Below, piece after piece: positions 1 to 8,190 of a stretch of DNA of 64,000 nucleotides; the first letter of the stretch is position 1, and each line of letters starts with the position of its first letter. Source of the stretch: Flavobacterium shii (GTDB lineage: Bacteria; Bacteroidota; Bacteroidia; Flavobacteriales; Flavobacteriaceae). The notes under the pieces were generated by a model. The model ran no database searches. It was not told the DNA's origin and saw only the letters and a program-made list of their open reading frames with translations. Both the position numbers and the translations under genes were made by a program. The stretch lies in contig NZ_JAOZEW010000026.1 of assembly GCF_025847235.1 (NCBI RefSeq), forward strand, positions 17,394-81,393. The letters are read 5' to 3'.

Positions 1-53
1 ATTTGATTTTGCTTGTTTCGTCATCTCGTTATAAGTTTTAATTAACCGTTTGC

Positions 54-740
54 TTAATTGTATTTTTGAATTAATTCATCCAGAGAGAATTCTTTTAGTA
101 GTTTGTCGAGATATTTACCTCTACTACTTAATTCTCGCTGATAAGGAGCAAATGAACTTGTAACTTTGTTAAATTCGGTATTCAGTTCCTCTAGTTTTAC
201 TTTTTCTTCGGGAGTTAATATTGCAGACTTCTTTTCGATAAAATCAAGGATTCTTTTTACAGCAATTTCTTTTTCGATTATGGCATTTTCGTTATTGTTT
301 ATCGTACAAATTCCATAAACACCTTTGCAGTAATAATCCCATTCTTCTTCCAGAGCTTCTTCGGCTTTATTGTGGTCTATTTTCTGATTTTCATCAAAAA
401 CATTTCCATAAGCAAATGTTTTATGGTCGTGATTTTTTAAAAGTGATAATAGTTTTTCCTTAAACTTTGTTTTGAATTCGTCAGCGTTTGCATTTTCAGC
501 ATTTGCTTTTATAAGTTCCAAAATATTCTTAGGAAAGTATTTTCTTAGGATAGTAGTTTTATGACTATCATTTAAAGAAGAACTTATTGTTATTTCCGAA
601 TTTATGATGTAAGACGGTTCAGGTATGAGTTTAGCCTCAATAAGTTGATGTAATTTATCTACAGAAAGTCGTACTGTTCTTGATATTTCTTCGAGTTCAA
701 TATAATTTTCTGCAATGTATTTTAAATTTAAATCCGCCAT
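54..740 (-). CDS. Hypothetical protein, DUF6058-like
   Basis: A 228-aa soluble, charged protein with no signal peptide or membrane segment. The N-terminus (LKYIAENYIELEEISR, then an LIEA-LIPEPSYII stretch near residues 33-45) resembles the DUF6058 family, where a helix-turn-helix-like N-terminal part is followed by a helical domain. That assignment is from memory of the family and is tentative. The C-terminal third is rich in Lys and Glu and probably helical. It is the last gene of a minus-strand run and is separated from the GNAT gene upstream by 35 nt, so co-transcription is plausible. Function unknown. Confidence 0.6.
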   Translation of the reverse strand: MADLNLKYIAENYIELEEISRTVRLSVDKLHQLIEAKLIPEPSYIINSEITISSSLNDSHKTTILRKYFPKNILELIKANAENANADEFKTKFKEKLLSLLKNHDHKTFAYGNVFDENQKIDHNKAEEALEEEWDYYCKGVYGICTINNNENAIIEKEIAVKRILDFIEKKSAILTPEEKVKLEELNTEFNKVTSSFAPYQRELSSRGKYLDKLLKEFSLDELIQKYN

Positions 741-775
741 TTTGTTTGGTTTTATCGTTTTATTGCGATTAAAAA

Positions 776-1306
776 TTATTCTAAGAAAGCCGCTGGATAT
801 TTCACCATTCCGCTTACGCCATCTAATCCATTTTCGGTTAACGAAATTACCATACAGTTTTCTGCAGGAACGTCAAACGGCATTTCGATATTATATTTGT
901 TCGTTAGTTCATATCCAAATCTTGGGTAATAGTTTTCATGACCCAAAAGAATTATCGATTTGTAACCTAATTTTTTTGCGATAGCATGACTTTCTAGAAT
1001 CAGTTTTGCACCAATTCCTTTTCCTTGAAATTCTGGTTTTACCGAAACTGGAGCCAAAGCAAGAGAATCAAATGTTTGGTCTTTGTTTTCGATTTGTAAT
1101 TTGGTTAGCAAAATATGTCCAACTATTTCATTGTCGACTTCGGCAACAAGTGATAATTCTGGGATAAATGCATCCGAGTTTCTTAGTTTCTCTACCAGAA
1201 ATTGTTCTTTATGATCGCTGTGCTCTTCATTTTTAAATGCTTCCTCAATGATTTCAAAAACTTTTGCGTAATCGTCTTTATTTTCTTGGCGTATGGTAAC
1301 TTCCAT
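776..1306 (-). CDS. GNAT family N-acetyltransferase (YhbS-like)
   Basis: A 176-aa cytoplasmic acetyl-CoA-dependent acyltransferase. The GNAT core is clear: an N-terminal beta-alpha unit (VTIRQENKDDYAKVFEIIEE), the motif A segment APVSVKPEFQGKGIGAKLI near residues 85-104 with the Q-x-x-G-x-G/A acetyl-CoA pyrophosphate loop, and a late GYKSIILLGHENYYPRFGY strand typical of the YhbS branch, which is often annotated as acting on small molecules. The substrate cannot be told. It ends 36 nt before the neighbouring minus-strand gene and begins 16 nt after the stop of the PhzF-like gene, so it is probably in the same transcript. Confidence 0.9.
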   Translation of the reverse strand: MEVTIRQENKDDYAKVFEIIEEAFKNEEHSDHKEQFLVEKLRNSDAFIPELSLVAEVDNEIVGHILLTKLQIENKDQTFDSLALAPVSVKPEFQGKGIGAKLILESHAIAKKLGYKSIILLGHENYYPRFGYELTNKYNIEMPFDVPAENCMVISLTENGLDGVSGMVKYPAAFLE

Positions 1307-1321
1307 GATTGTTTAAATGTT

Positions 1322-2110
1322 TTATTCTATCCAGCATGTTCCTGTAGAATATGTTTTTGCTTTTCCGCTTATTAAAACTCTTTCGCCGTTATCAACACAA
1401 TACAAGGTGCCTTCTCGTTCCGATAGTTGTTTTGCATGCATTTCTTTTTTACCAAGTTGTTCGCTCCAATAGGGTATTAACGAACAATGGGCAGAACCTG
1501 TAACAGGATCTTCGAGAATAGAGGCTTGTGAGGTAAAAAATCGCGAAACAAAATCGCAATGAGTTCCTTTTGCAGTTACTATAACTCCGCCTGGATCAAG
1601 GTTTAATTTATCAAAAGTTTGTCTGTCGATTACGATGTCTCTAATTTCTTGTTCGGTTTCGTAGATTAAAACGTAATCTCTCGATTTTAAAACCGCTTTA
1701 GGCTGAATGTTTAATGAATCTCTGATAATCTCCGGAAGTTCACTAGGAACAGGTTTCCTAGACGGAAAATTCAAAGTATACATGTCTTTATCAATAGTTA
1801 CGATTAATTCACCGCTTAAAGTATCAAATAGGATTGTGTTTTCGGGATAATTAAGAATCGATTTTAAAGTGTGAGCCGTTGCCAAAGTTGCATGACCGCA
1901 TAAATCCATTTCAATTTCGGGTGTAAACCAGCGTAAGTGAACTCTTTTATCGTTAACAACATAAAAAGCAGTTTCAGGAACGGCATTTTCTTTTGCAATT
2001 TTTAAAAGGATTTCGTCAGGCAACCAATTTTCTAATGGAACAACGCAAGCAGGATTTCCTCCGAAGATTTTATCTGTGAATGCGTCTATTTGATATAAGT
2101 TTAATTTCAT
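1322..2110 (-). CDS. PhzF family isomerase
   Basis: A 262-aa PhzF-like protein. Family markers: FGGNPACVVPL at residues 17-27, the AVPETAFYV segment near 43-51 holding the catalytic Glu used in PhzF isomerases, DLCGHATLATAHTL near 69-82, and the C-terminal DPVTGSAHCSLIPYW that starts the second half of the diaminopimelate-epimerase-like double fold. Length is normal for the shorter PhzF proteins (260-300 aa). No other phenazine gene is nearby, so this is one of the widespread PhzF paralogs of unknown substrate rather than evidence for phenazine synthesis. Confidence 0.92.
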   Translation of the reverse strand: MKLNLYQIDAFTDKIFGGNPACVVPLENWLPDEILLKIAKENAVPETAFYVVNDKRVHLRWFTPEIEMDLCGHATLATAHTLKSILNYPENTILFDTLSGELIVTIDKDMYTLNFPSRKPVPSELPEIIRDSLNIQPKAVLKSRDYVLIYETEQEIRDIVIDRQTFDKLNLDPGGVIVTAKGTHCDFVSRFFTSQASILEDPVTGSAHCSLIPYWSEQLGKKEMHAKQLSEREGTLYCVDNGERVLISGKAKTYSTGTCWIE

Positions 2111-2138
2111 TGTAAGTTAGTTTTGTGTTTTTTATTTA

Positions 2139-2275
2139 ACACATAGAAAGATAGAATGAATTTTCTAAAAAGAGATAAATAAGAAAGCTATGCTTTTTCT
2201 CATAGTTACTCTATTGTGTTTTAATGTAAGAGAGAGAAACGACTTCAGAATACATCAATAAACTATGTTTCTATG
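2139..2275. repeat. Dispersed repeat carrying AACACATAGAAA arms
   Basis: The gap between the PhzF-like and VOC genes starts with AACACATAGAAAGATAG and ends with CTATGTTTCTATGTGGTG, that is, the same unit in inverted orientation. Similar units occur at 21012-21152 and 31217-31300. No coding potential or tRNA is visible. It looks like a small non-coding dispersed repeat. Confidence 0.55.
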
Positions 2276-2283
2276 TGGTGAAA

Positions 2284-2646
2284 TTACTCTCCAGTAAATA
2301 TTATTTTGTTGCCAAAAGGGTCAATAACTTCTACACAGTAGATTTTTTCGTTCCAGAAAGCTTTTTCAATTCCGGGTTTGTTGTATTTATAGTTTTTCTG
2401 AATCAGTTTTTGATGATAGTCTTTTAAACCAACAAAATCTTTAATAATTATTTTTGCTCCAGGCGAACAATCTCCATGATGCTCACTTAAATGAATTTCG
2501 ATTCCGTCGAGAGAAATGCGAATATATAATGGCGAATTTTCTTCAAAAGTATGTTCGTCAAGAATTTCAAAACCAAGCCAATCAACATAAAATTCGACAG
2601 CTTTTTTATAATCAAAAATTCTAAAAATGGGTCTTATAATTGCCAT
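2284..2646 (-). CDS. VOC family protein (glyoxalase/bleomycin-resistance fold)
   Basis: A 120-aa single-domain vicinal-oxygen-chelate protein. It shows the typical repeat order: FRIFDYKKAVEFYVDWLGFEI at the N-terminus, then LYIRISLDGIEIHLSEHHGD near residues 40-59 (His and Glu as candidate metal ligands), and a C-terminal VEVIDPFGNKIIFTGE with the conserved D-P-x-G-N turn and terminal Glu. Such 120-aa proteins are often annotated as bleomycin resistance proteins of the Flavobacterium type. The ligand is not determinable from sequence. Confidence 0.9.
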   Translation of the reverse strand: MAIIRPIFRIFDYKKAVEFYVDWLGFEILDEHTFEENSPLYIRISLDGIEIHLSEHHGDCSPGAKIIIKDFVGLKDYHQKLIQKNYKYNKPGIEKAFWNEKIYCVEVIDPFGNKIIFTGE

Positions 2647-2692
2647 GATTCGTTTTTTAGATGATTAAAATGATGTTTTTTGTTTTCAATGC

Positions 2693-2725
2693 AGACCTAA
2701 CAGGTTTCAAAAACCTGTTAGGTCT
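2693..2725. repeat. Perfect 15-bp inverted repeat
   Basis: AGACCTAACAGGTTT (2693-2707) is followed after a 3-nt CAA spacer by its exact complement AAACCTGTTAGGTCT (2711-2725). It lies between two minus-strand genes and lacks a long T-run on either side, so it is more like a dispersed palindromic repeat than a canonical terminator, although it could stop transcription of the gene ending at 2772. Confidence 0.7.
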
Positions 2726-2771
2726 AATCCTAAATATGCCAATGTTTTATTTACTCTTAATTCAGTATCAA

Positions 2772-3281
2772 TTACTTTTTTCTTTCATTAACAAGAAGCT
2801 TTAATGAATTGATATAATCAGTATCAAATTCTATCACTCTTATTTTATTTGGGTTTATACTTAGTTCACCACCAAATTTGCCTCTTGTTTCAAGAAAATC
2901 GATAACCAGTTCTTCATCATCCAGTTTTATTAATTTACCTAGATAAACGGATTTTTCAGATTTTTTTGCAATCTGGAAAATCTCATATTTATTTGTTATA
3001 AAGGTAAGTATAGAAGATAAATCTCGTAGCGGAATTATTTCATCTGAGTTGGTTTTTAAGCCTTTCAATCTAATTACACTTTCTGTAAATACATTATCGC
3101 TATCTCGAGTAATAGACTGTATATTTTTGTTTTTCAAAATTACATAACCATCAATTATAAAGTCAACGGGATTGTTTTTGATTAAAATCCAATCGTCGGT
3201 ATAATCAATAAGAAAACCAGTGAATATTTCTTTTCTGTCTTCAAATTCGATTGAAATTAATTGTCTTAGGTAATTGTCCAT
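2772..3281 (-). CDS. Hypothetical protein, possibly two Sm-like barrels
   Basis: A 169-aa soluble protein with no signal peptide. Two similar beta-rich halves are visible: GFLIDYTDDWILIKNNP followed by an N-x-x-I motif (residues 22-57), and GKLIKLDDEELVIDFLETRG followed by INPNKIRVIEF (residues 114-150). Each half has the order expected of a small SH3/Sm-like barrel (a short strand, then a polar turn, a D-W/E-x-L-I strand and a late hydrophobic strand). This is inference from pattern; no named family was recognised. It sits 1 nt from the tautomerase stop, so the two are translationally adjacent. Confidence 0.7.
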   Translation of the reverse strand: MDNYLRQLISIEFEDRKEIFTGFLIDYTDDWILIKNNPVDFIIDGYVILKNKNIQSITRDSDNVFTESVIRLKGLKTNSDEIIPLRDLSSILTFITNKYEIFQIAKKSEKSVYLGKLIKLDDEELVIDFLETRGKFGGELSINPNKIRVIEFDTDYINSLKLLVNERKK

Positions 3282-3282
3282 T

Positions 3283-3696
3283 TTATTGATTGTTACTTAA
3301 TTGCTTTAAATGCTTTGGTTCCTGAATTTCACCATTTCCAAACGACCAGTTTTCACCACCATTATTTTCCAGTAAAATTATAATAATATCACTTTTTAAA
3401 ATCTCGGTTGTACTCGAAATTCTAGTTGCAATCGGAGCATATAATTTTGTTTTTTGCTCTTTTGTTCTTCCTTGTCCAGCGGTTATTTGAACATAAATAA
3501 TGTTTTCTGAATGGGTAATGCCAAGATAACTCTTCGGAAATTTAATCTGAGAGGTTTCTAGTTCTTCGATTACATGAAAATAATCATCTTGCGGAATATT
3601 GAATTCCTGAATTAATGATTCATGTATCGAGATTGAAATGTTCTCTTTGGTTTCTTGCGATAATTTTTTTGGTAAACTTATTCTAACAAATGGCAT
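3283..3696 (-). CDS. Tautomerase family protein
   Basis: A 137-aa protein beginning Met-Pro-Phe-Val-Arg-Ile. After Met removal, Pro becomes the N-terminal catalytic base used by the 4-oxalocrotonate tautomerase superfamily. The following helix (SQETKENISISIHESLIQEF) and the strand IIYVQITAGQGRTKEQKTKLY fit the long tautomerase-like group (about 130 aa, two beta-alpha-beta units in one chain). It is followed 1 nt later by the Sm-like gene and preceded by 2 nt by the hexapeptide acyltransferase-like gene, which indicates one operon. Confidence 0.8.
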   Translation of the reverse strand: MPFVRISLPKKLSQETKENISISIHESLIQEFNIPQDDYFHVIEELETSQIKFPKSYLGITHSENIIYVQITAGQGRTKEQKTKLYAPIATRISSTTEILKSDIIIILLENNGGENWSFGNGEIQEPKHLKQLSNNQ

Positions 3697-3698
3697 AA

Positions 3699-4307
3699 TT
3701 ATCCTTTTACTTGTTCAATTAATTCGAGTCTTTTTACAATTGTGTTTTTCTTTAATATCGTTCCGGGCGATAATACGGCGTTTGCCCCAATCTTGGAATT
3801 ATCTCCAACCAATGAGCCAAATTTTTCACTTCCTGTTTCGATAATTTCATCATTATACAAAACCGAAATCTTCTTTATCGCTCTTTCGTTATAATGATTG
3901 GCAGCGATAGAACCTGCTTCAAAATTGATATTGCTACCAATGATACTATTCCCGATATAATTAAAATGCGCAACAGCTGTTAAAGAGCATATAATGCTAT
4001 TTTTAATTTCACAACCGGGACCTATTTTTACGGAATTCCCAAGATAAACACCTTCTCTAAAATAAGCATGTGCACCAACATAACAATTCTCACCAATAAT
4101 TGCTGGCGATTTTATAGTAACACCATTTTCGATTGTTGCGGTTTTATGAATAGCAACGTTGTCTTTTATGGTGTAATTGTCGTCGAGTGTTAGAATTGTT
4201 TTTTTTATAATTTCCTTAAGATTATCGGTAATATTCCAAGGTTGTAAGTTGGTCAGGTTTGAGAATAGTAAAGAAAAATCGTTTATATAATCATCAATAT
4301 GTATCAT
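3699..4307 (-). CDS. Left-handed beta-helix sugar-phosphate transferase-like protein
   Basis: A 202-aa protein with hexapeptide repeats from about residue 50 to 190 (for example IHKTATIENGVTIKSPAIIG and VKIGPGCEIKNSIICS), giving a left-handed parallel beta-helix as in the C-terminal half of GlmU. The N-terminal 45 residues (WNITDNLKEIIKKTILTL) resemble the pre-helix segment of stand-alone GlmU-like nucleotidyltransferase relatives. A nucleotidyltransferase domain is absent, so if enzymatic it would be an acetyltransferase. AANHYNERAI near 137-146 contains a candidate catalytic His. Acceptor unknown. Confidence 0.8.
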   Translation of the reverse strand: MIHIDDYINDFSLLFSNLTNLQPWNITDNLKEIIKKTILTLDDNYTIKDNVAIHKTATIENGVTIKSPAIIGENCYVGAHAYFREGVYLGNSVKIGPGCEIKNSIICSLTAVAHFNYIGNSIIGSNINFEAGSIAANHYNERAIKKISVLYNDEIIETGSEKFGSLVGDNSKIGANAVLSPGTILKKNTIVKRLELIEQVKG

Positions 4308-4308
4308 T

Positions 4309-4683
4309 TCAATCTAATTTATTTTTGATTTCTCCACTTTTGTAAAGGTCAACTGCTTTCTTTAAAATTGACTTTAGGGTGTCTATTGGTAAATCTTCGT
4401 TTGGGTCAAGTAACATTGTTTTCATCCGCGAGCGTTTTCCGGCTATTAATTCAGGATTATCAAAGTGTTTTCCCTCGACGATTCCGAGATAAGGTTTGTT
4501 ATTTGTTTTATGAACCCACAAATAGCAAAACATCTTTCCTTTATAACAGAAAAAAGGCATGTCATATTTTAAAGTATGGGTGATTTCAGAATCTTGCGAA
4601 AGAATAATTTGTCGTAATGCAAGCAAACAACCTTTATTAGGTTCTTCTTGTTTTAGGTAGAAATTATCAAGTTCTAAACTCAT
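4309..4683 (-). CDS. DUF1801 domain protein
   Basis: A 124-aa protein in the chosen frame, starting MSLELDNFYLKQEEPNK. An upstream in-frame ATG at 4725 would put its first 14 codons into a dispersed repeat (4716-4797), so the internal start is preferred. The LRQIILSQDSEITHTLKYDMPFFCYKGKMFCYL segment matches DUF1801/YdhG-type proteins (iron-chaperone frataxin-like fold), with the family's E-x-x-x-Y-x-x-P-x-F core. The stop is 1 nt from the next start. Function in this organism is unknown. Confidence 0.85.
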   Translation of the reverse strand: MSLELDNFYLKQEEPNKGCLLALRQIILSQDSEITHTLKYDMPFFCYKGKMFCYLWVHKTNNKPYLGIVEGKHFDNPELIAGKRSRMKTMLLDPNEDLPIDTLKSILKKAVDLYKSGEIKNKLD

Positions 4684-4715
4684 TTTGTGTTTTTGTTTTA
4701 TCTGTGGTGGGGAAA

Positions 4716-4797
4716 TTAACCGCAAAGGTCACAAAGATTTACGCAAGGTTCACAAAGTTTTTTAATCCTTTCAATCCTTTTAATCTGTGGCAGAAAA
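4716..4797. repeat. Dispersed CGCAAAG/ATCTGTGGC repeat
   Basis: Contains TTAACCGCAAAGGTCACAAA, ACGCAAGGTTCACAAAG and CCTTTTAATCTGTGGCAG, wording that recurs at 12.4, 14.1-14.4, 19.5-19.8, 33.5-33.7 and 35.8-35.9 kb. The repeat overlaps the 3' end of the adjacent GNAT gene and supplies its last six residues and stop codon. Confidence 0.75.
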
Positions 4798-5316
4798 ATC
4801 AATAATCAATTTCATCATTATATCTGTTTGCGGATCATTTCCTAATTTAAAAATGTGTTTGTCAAATTCGACAAAGCCATTTTTTTTATAAAAAGCCAAT
4901 GCTCTATGGTTTTCTTCCCAAACGCCAAGCCATACATAACCTACTTTTCTTTCTTTGGCTATTTGTAGTGCTTTGTCATACAAAAGTTGTCCGACCTTTT
5001 TTCCTAAGAATTCTCTCGAAACATAAATACGTTCTATTTCTAAGGCATTATTGTCTCCCAGTTCAGTTTGTGCTTTTCCTGAGTTCATCTTTAAATACCC
5101 AATAACTTCATCATTCAATACTGCAAAGAAGAATTTAGAATCTGGATTTTCGATTTCATTTTTAAGTTTATCAAAGGCAAAACTACTAGACAGATAACTG
5201 TTCATGTTTTCCTCAGTATTAGGTAATGAAAAAGTTTCTAAGAAAGTTTGTCTCCCGATATTTTGCAGCTTTTCAATATCTGCAATTGTTACTTTTTCGA
5301 TTCTAATAGATTCCAT
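4780..5316 (-). CDS. GNAT family N-acetyltransferase
   Basis: A 178-aa acetyltransferase. The motif A region ALEIERIYVSREFLGKKVGQ (residues 89-108) carries the R/Q-x-x-G-x-G/A-like acetyl-CoA loop (FLGKKVG). It is followed by RKVGYVWLGVWEENHRALAFYKKNGF, the motif B signature with N-x-x-A-x-x-F-Y-x-K-x-G-F. The family resembles spermidine/spermine-type or RimI-like acetyltransferases. The final residues DFSATD and the TAA stop come from the dispersed repeat at 4716-4797, so the native C-terminus may have been slightly changed by repeat insertion. Confidence 0.9.
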   Translation of the reverse strand: MESIRIEKVTIADIEKLQNIGRQTFLETFSLPNTEENMNSYLSSSFAFDKLKNEIENPDSKFFFAVLNDEVIGYLKMNSGKAQTELGDNNALEIERIYVSREFLGKKVGQLLYDKALQIAKERKVGYVWLGVWEENHRALAFYKKNGFVEFDKHIFKLGNDPQTDIMMKLIIDFSATD

Positions 5317-5352
5317 GGATTGGTGATAAATTTTTTTTTACTAAATTAATAT

Positions 5353-5715
5353 TTATTCCTCTTTTCTCCAAAGCAAGAATTCTTCATTATCTGTGCTTGA
5401 CATTGAATAAATGAAGTTTTCAAAATTAAAATTTTCATATTTTGACACGATATCATAAACTCTTTCGAATCCTTTTGATCCTTGAGGAATTAAACAACCA
5501 GAATTCTTGCCAATTAATGCTAGCCAGACATCAGGAGCAAAAGGACCTTCATCAGTATTTATCAATTTTATTGCCTCAATATCTTTCCATAAAATCTCCT
5601 CTGTTTTTCTTCTGGGATGTTCCACTTTTATGGATTCTTCGGTTGTTGTTATATGATATTCATCCTCAGGGTTTTTAGGTTCTGATTTTCCAAATAATCT
5701 GTCAAGTATTCCCAT
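5353..5715 (-). CDS. Hypothetical protein
   Basis: A 120-aa soluble protein beginning MGILDRLFGK, an amphipathic start common in small cytoplasmic proteins of Flavobacterium. The middle (EEILWKDIEAIKLINTDEGPFAPDVWLALIGKNSGCLIPQ, read in parts) alternates strands and turns, and PDVWLALIG then a C-terminal FLLWRKEE recur in uncharacterised bacterial proteins. A small PH-like or barrel fold is possible, but no family is claimed. The gene is spaced 37 nt from the GNAT gene upstream. Confidence 0.7.
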   Translation of the reverse strand: MGILDRLFGKSEPKNPEDEYHITTTEESIKVEHPRRKTEEILWKDIEAIKLINTDEGPFAPDVWLALIGKNSGCLIPQGSKGFERVYDIVSKYENFNFENFIYSMSSTDNEEFLLWRKEE

Positions 5716-5828
5716 AGTTTAGATTTAATTTCTTTTTTAAATAAAAGATAATGTGAAAATTTTCTGTATTCCTAAGAAATGTTTGAAGATCACAATGCTT
5801 ATTTGCGATACATTAAGTGAATTATAAG

Positions 5829-6329
5829 CTACTCAAAACGCCAATTTTCTAATGCTAATGTAATGATTACATCTGGCCAAGTTTCATAATTAACCAAATT
5901 AGGCAGTATGGGGATTATACTTGTTGATATCCATTTATCATGTCCTATAATATACATTGATGCATCGTAATTAAGTTTCTTATTAAATGGATTTGTAACC
6001 TTTAATAACATTTGTTTATTTGTCCTGTCTGTTGCGTTTTGGGAAAAATCAATTTCGATTGTTCTTTTTGGATTTAGGTTCTTATTAACTACTGTCATCG
6101 AATAAATAGAATTGTCCTTTATTATTGTTTCGATATATAATTTTTCGGAAGGGTATATTTGAAGAACTTTTTCTTTAACAAAATAGGGCGAATTGGGAAC
6201 TTGCATAGTATAATTATTTTTAGCATCTGCGATTAGTTCCAATTTAAAAGAATCTCTATTGGTTTTTGTATTCTGTGAGTTGCATACAACGAATAATAAA
6301 ATAGCAAAAAGTGTAAATGTTTTTCTCAT
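5829..6329 (-). CDS. Hypothetical exported protein
   Basis: A 166-aa protein with an N-terminal signal (MRKTFTLFAILLFVVCNSQN). The FVVC does not match a good lipobox because Val precedes Cys, so cleavage by signal peptidase I after the SQ region is more likely. The remainder is beta-rich, with a lone NYDASMYIIGHDKWISTSI motif. No family recognised. It would act in the periplasm or at the outer membrane. Confidence 0.65.
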   Translation of the reverse strand: MRKTFTLFAILLFVVCNSQNTKTNRDSFKLELIADAKNNYTMQVPNSPYFVKEKVLQIYPSEKLYIETIIKDNSIYSMTVVNKNLNPKRTIEIDFSQNATDRTNKQMLLKVTNPFNKKLNYDASMYIIGHDKWISTSIIPILPNLVNYETWPDVIITLALENWRFE

Positions 6330-6372
6330 TTTAGAAAGAATAATTATTAATAAACCCGATTGAATATAAATT

Positions 6373-7044
6373 TTATTCTGTCAATTGCTTTTTCATTTCA
6401 ATATTAAAACTGAATTGTTCTTCAACTGGGATTTCTCTACGGCTATTTTTGTTTATGTCTTTGCCTTCTTTACTCCAAAGAAAGGGTTGAAAATTAAAAA
6501 CCTTATTTCCATCTAATTTAGAAACTTCAGCTTTCCAGTTTTCCCATCTTTGATTTCTATAAAATTCATCCAAATCATTATTAAAACAAAACAATAAAAA
6601 CTCGCTGTATGTTATTTCTAGTGGCTCATATTCTAGATTGTCTGGAGCGAAATAATATATATTTCCCAAATCACTTCCTAAATCTCCTCCATTCAAAATA
6701 AAAAATCCTCCAATAGCATCATCAGCAATTAATAATAATCTCGGATTTTCGCCAAACTCCTCCGTAAATTTCCCGATATTCCAATCGGGTAACGAACGAT
6801 TTAGTTTTTCATTTCCTGAGCCAAGGATTCTAATCCAGCCATTATCAACTAATATTCCTCCTGTACTGAAAATAATAGCACCCATTGGGGAACGTGTAGA
6901 AACCTGAGTTTTATATAATGCCTCTTTTGCCTTTGCATCATCAACTGCTAGGATTTCTATTTTGTTTTTGGCATCATTAATCCACTCGGTTACAATCTCC
7001 CAACCTGGATCTTCTTTATTTATTAATTCTTCTATGTTTTTCAT
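6373..7044 (-). CDS. DUF2625 family protein
   Basis: A 223-aa protein from the ATG at 7044 (MKNIEELINKEDPGWEIV). An upstream ATG at 7092 would overlap the neighbouring DUF4265 gene by 38 nt and add 16 residues not typical of the family. Family markers are DDAKAKEALYKTQVSTRSPM, GGILVDNGWIRILGSG and ADDAIGGFFILNGG. E. coli YbbC and similar proteins share this domain. It is 10 nt downstream of the DUF4265 gene and forms a three-gene set with it and the SMI1/KNR4 gene, which suggests an immunity-type or accessory role. Confidence 0.85.
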   Translation of the reverse strand: MKNIEELINKEDPGWEIVTEWINDAKNKIEILAVDDAKAKEALYKTQVSTRSPMGAIIFSTGGILVDNGWIRILGSGNEKLNRSLPDWNIGKFTEEFGENPRLLLIADDAIGGFFILNGGDLGSDLGNIYYFAPDNLEYEPLEITYSEFLLFCFNNDLDEFYRNQRWENWKAEVSKLDGNKVFNFQPFLWSKEGKDINKNSRREIPVEEQFSFNIEMKKQLTE

Positions 7045-7054
7045 TTGTCGATTT

Positions 7055-7519
7055 TTAATACCAATGATTATCTGACAAATCGGGTTCGGCATAACTTATA
7101 ATCTTGTTATCTTCTAACTCAATTAGTTTTTCTCTTATTGGTTCATATTTTACGGTAGCAGGAATCTGTACCACAAAATAGTCATCATTAAATTTTTCAG
7201 ACTCACAACCGAGTGTGTTGAATATTTCACGTAAATCGTTGGCTAGGATGTTTTTGTCCAATACAATAACTTGAATTGTAGAATTTCCCGAGTGTTCAAT
7301 TGTTTCTCGGTACGTTAATTTTTGTTCTTTCTCATCAAATTCTGCAAACACAACATCTTCGAAAGAAACGGGTGCGTAAAACGGAATGTTATCTAGTTTG
7401 TATAATCCTTTTTCGGCATCTACAATGGTTGCCCATAATGTTTCTACAGCTGGTTCGTTAAGGACATTGCTGAAAAATCTAAAAAGTATTTTGACATAAT
7501 TGTCTTGTTCTTGAGTCAT
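7055..7519 (-). CDS. DUF4265 domain protein
   Basis: A 154-aa cytoplasmic protein. KILFRFFSNVLNEPAVETLW, then LYKLDNIPFYAPVSFEDVV and the C-terminal GCESEKFNDDYFVVQIPA fit DUF4265, a small family found scattered in bacteria and next to immunity-like genes. No catalytic motif is obvious. Spacing to the SMI1/KNR4 gene (28 nt) and the DUF2625 gene (10 nt) suggests one operon. Confidence 0.8.
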   Translation of the reverse strand: MTQEQDNYVKILFRFFSNVLNEPAVETLWATIVDAEKGLYKLDNIPFYAPVSFEDVVFAEFDEKEQKLTYRETIEHSGNSTIQVIVLDKNILANDLREIFNTLGCESEKFNDDYFVVQIPATVKYEPIREKLIELEDNKIISYAEPDLSDNHWY

Positions 7520-7547
7520 TTTATTTAAATGCTATGGTATTATTATA

Positions 7548-8069
7548 TTATAATTTGTCTCCCCATTCACTAGGGTCAAAAGGTTCGAATTCTCTTTCGG
7601 AAAATGCATCGGTTAAAATTCCCGAGGAACACAACCAAGTTATGGTTTCTTCTAGATTTTTTCCTGCTTTGTATATCTTTCCGCTATTTCTTGGCAAAAC
7701 GTAATATTCGTTTTTATAAAGAATAATTTCATCTCCATCAAATGTATCTCCAATTCTTACAGTCCCAAAGCCTCGGGATAAAACTTCTTCTTTTGTCAAA
7801 ACATCCTTTCCTTCATCCCAAAACCAATATTCGGTAAGTCGGTTTTTCCACTCATCGATGGTTACTATTATTGTTTCAGGAAGATATATCCTTACATATG
7901 TTCCGCCAAGAATTCCGCTTCCGTAGGTTAAAACATATTCTTTATAATCATCATCAAAACTAATGTTTAGTGTTTGCTCACAAGCTTCAATGTCTTCATA
8001 TTCAGCAAGGAACAAGTCGGTTTTGTTAGTGTTGTAATTCGGAATTACTTTATAATTATCGAAGTTCAT
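7548..8069 (-). CDS. SMI1/KNR4 (SUKH) family protein
   Basis: A 173-aa SUKH-superfamily protein: the segment EACEQTLNISFDDDYKEYVLTYGSG (residues 27-51, read in parts) is the typical E-x-x-L-x-x-x-L-P-x-D/Y-x-x-F/Y-x-x-x-Y-G-G start. SUKH proteins are often immunity proteins of contact-dependent or polymorphic toxin systems. The first gene of a three-gene set with DUF4265 and DUF2625; no toxin gene was found in the window, so it may be an orphan immunity protein. Confidence 0.88.
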   Translation of the reverse strand: MNFDNYKVIPNYNTNKTDLFLAEYEDIEACEQTLNISFDDDYKEYVLTYGSGILGGTYVRIYLPETIIVTIDEWKNRLTEYWFWDEGKDVLTKEEVLSRGFGTVRIGDTFDGDEIILYKNEYYVLPRNSGKIYKAGKNLEETITWLCSSGILTDAFSEREFEPFDPSEWGDKL

Positions 8070-8134
8070 GCGTTTTGTATTTTTAATAGCTAAGATATGG
8101 CTTTTTTATTGTTGAGAATAAAGTTTTTATGTGA

Positions 8135-8169
8135 AAAAGCCGCAATCACAATTTGTAATTACGGCTTTT
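8135..8169 (-). terminator. Terminator of asd
   Basis: AAAAGCCG (8135-8142) pairs with CGGCTTTT (8162-8169), with additional interrupted pairing inside. On the minus strand it is followed by a T-rich stretch. It lies just past the asd stop codon. Confidence 0.75.
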
Positions 8170-8190
8170 GTTGAAATATAATTATGGGTT

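Noticed and set aside
715..984. Plus-strand 89-aa ORF
   Set aside because: Antisense shadow of the GNAT gene.
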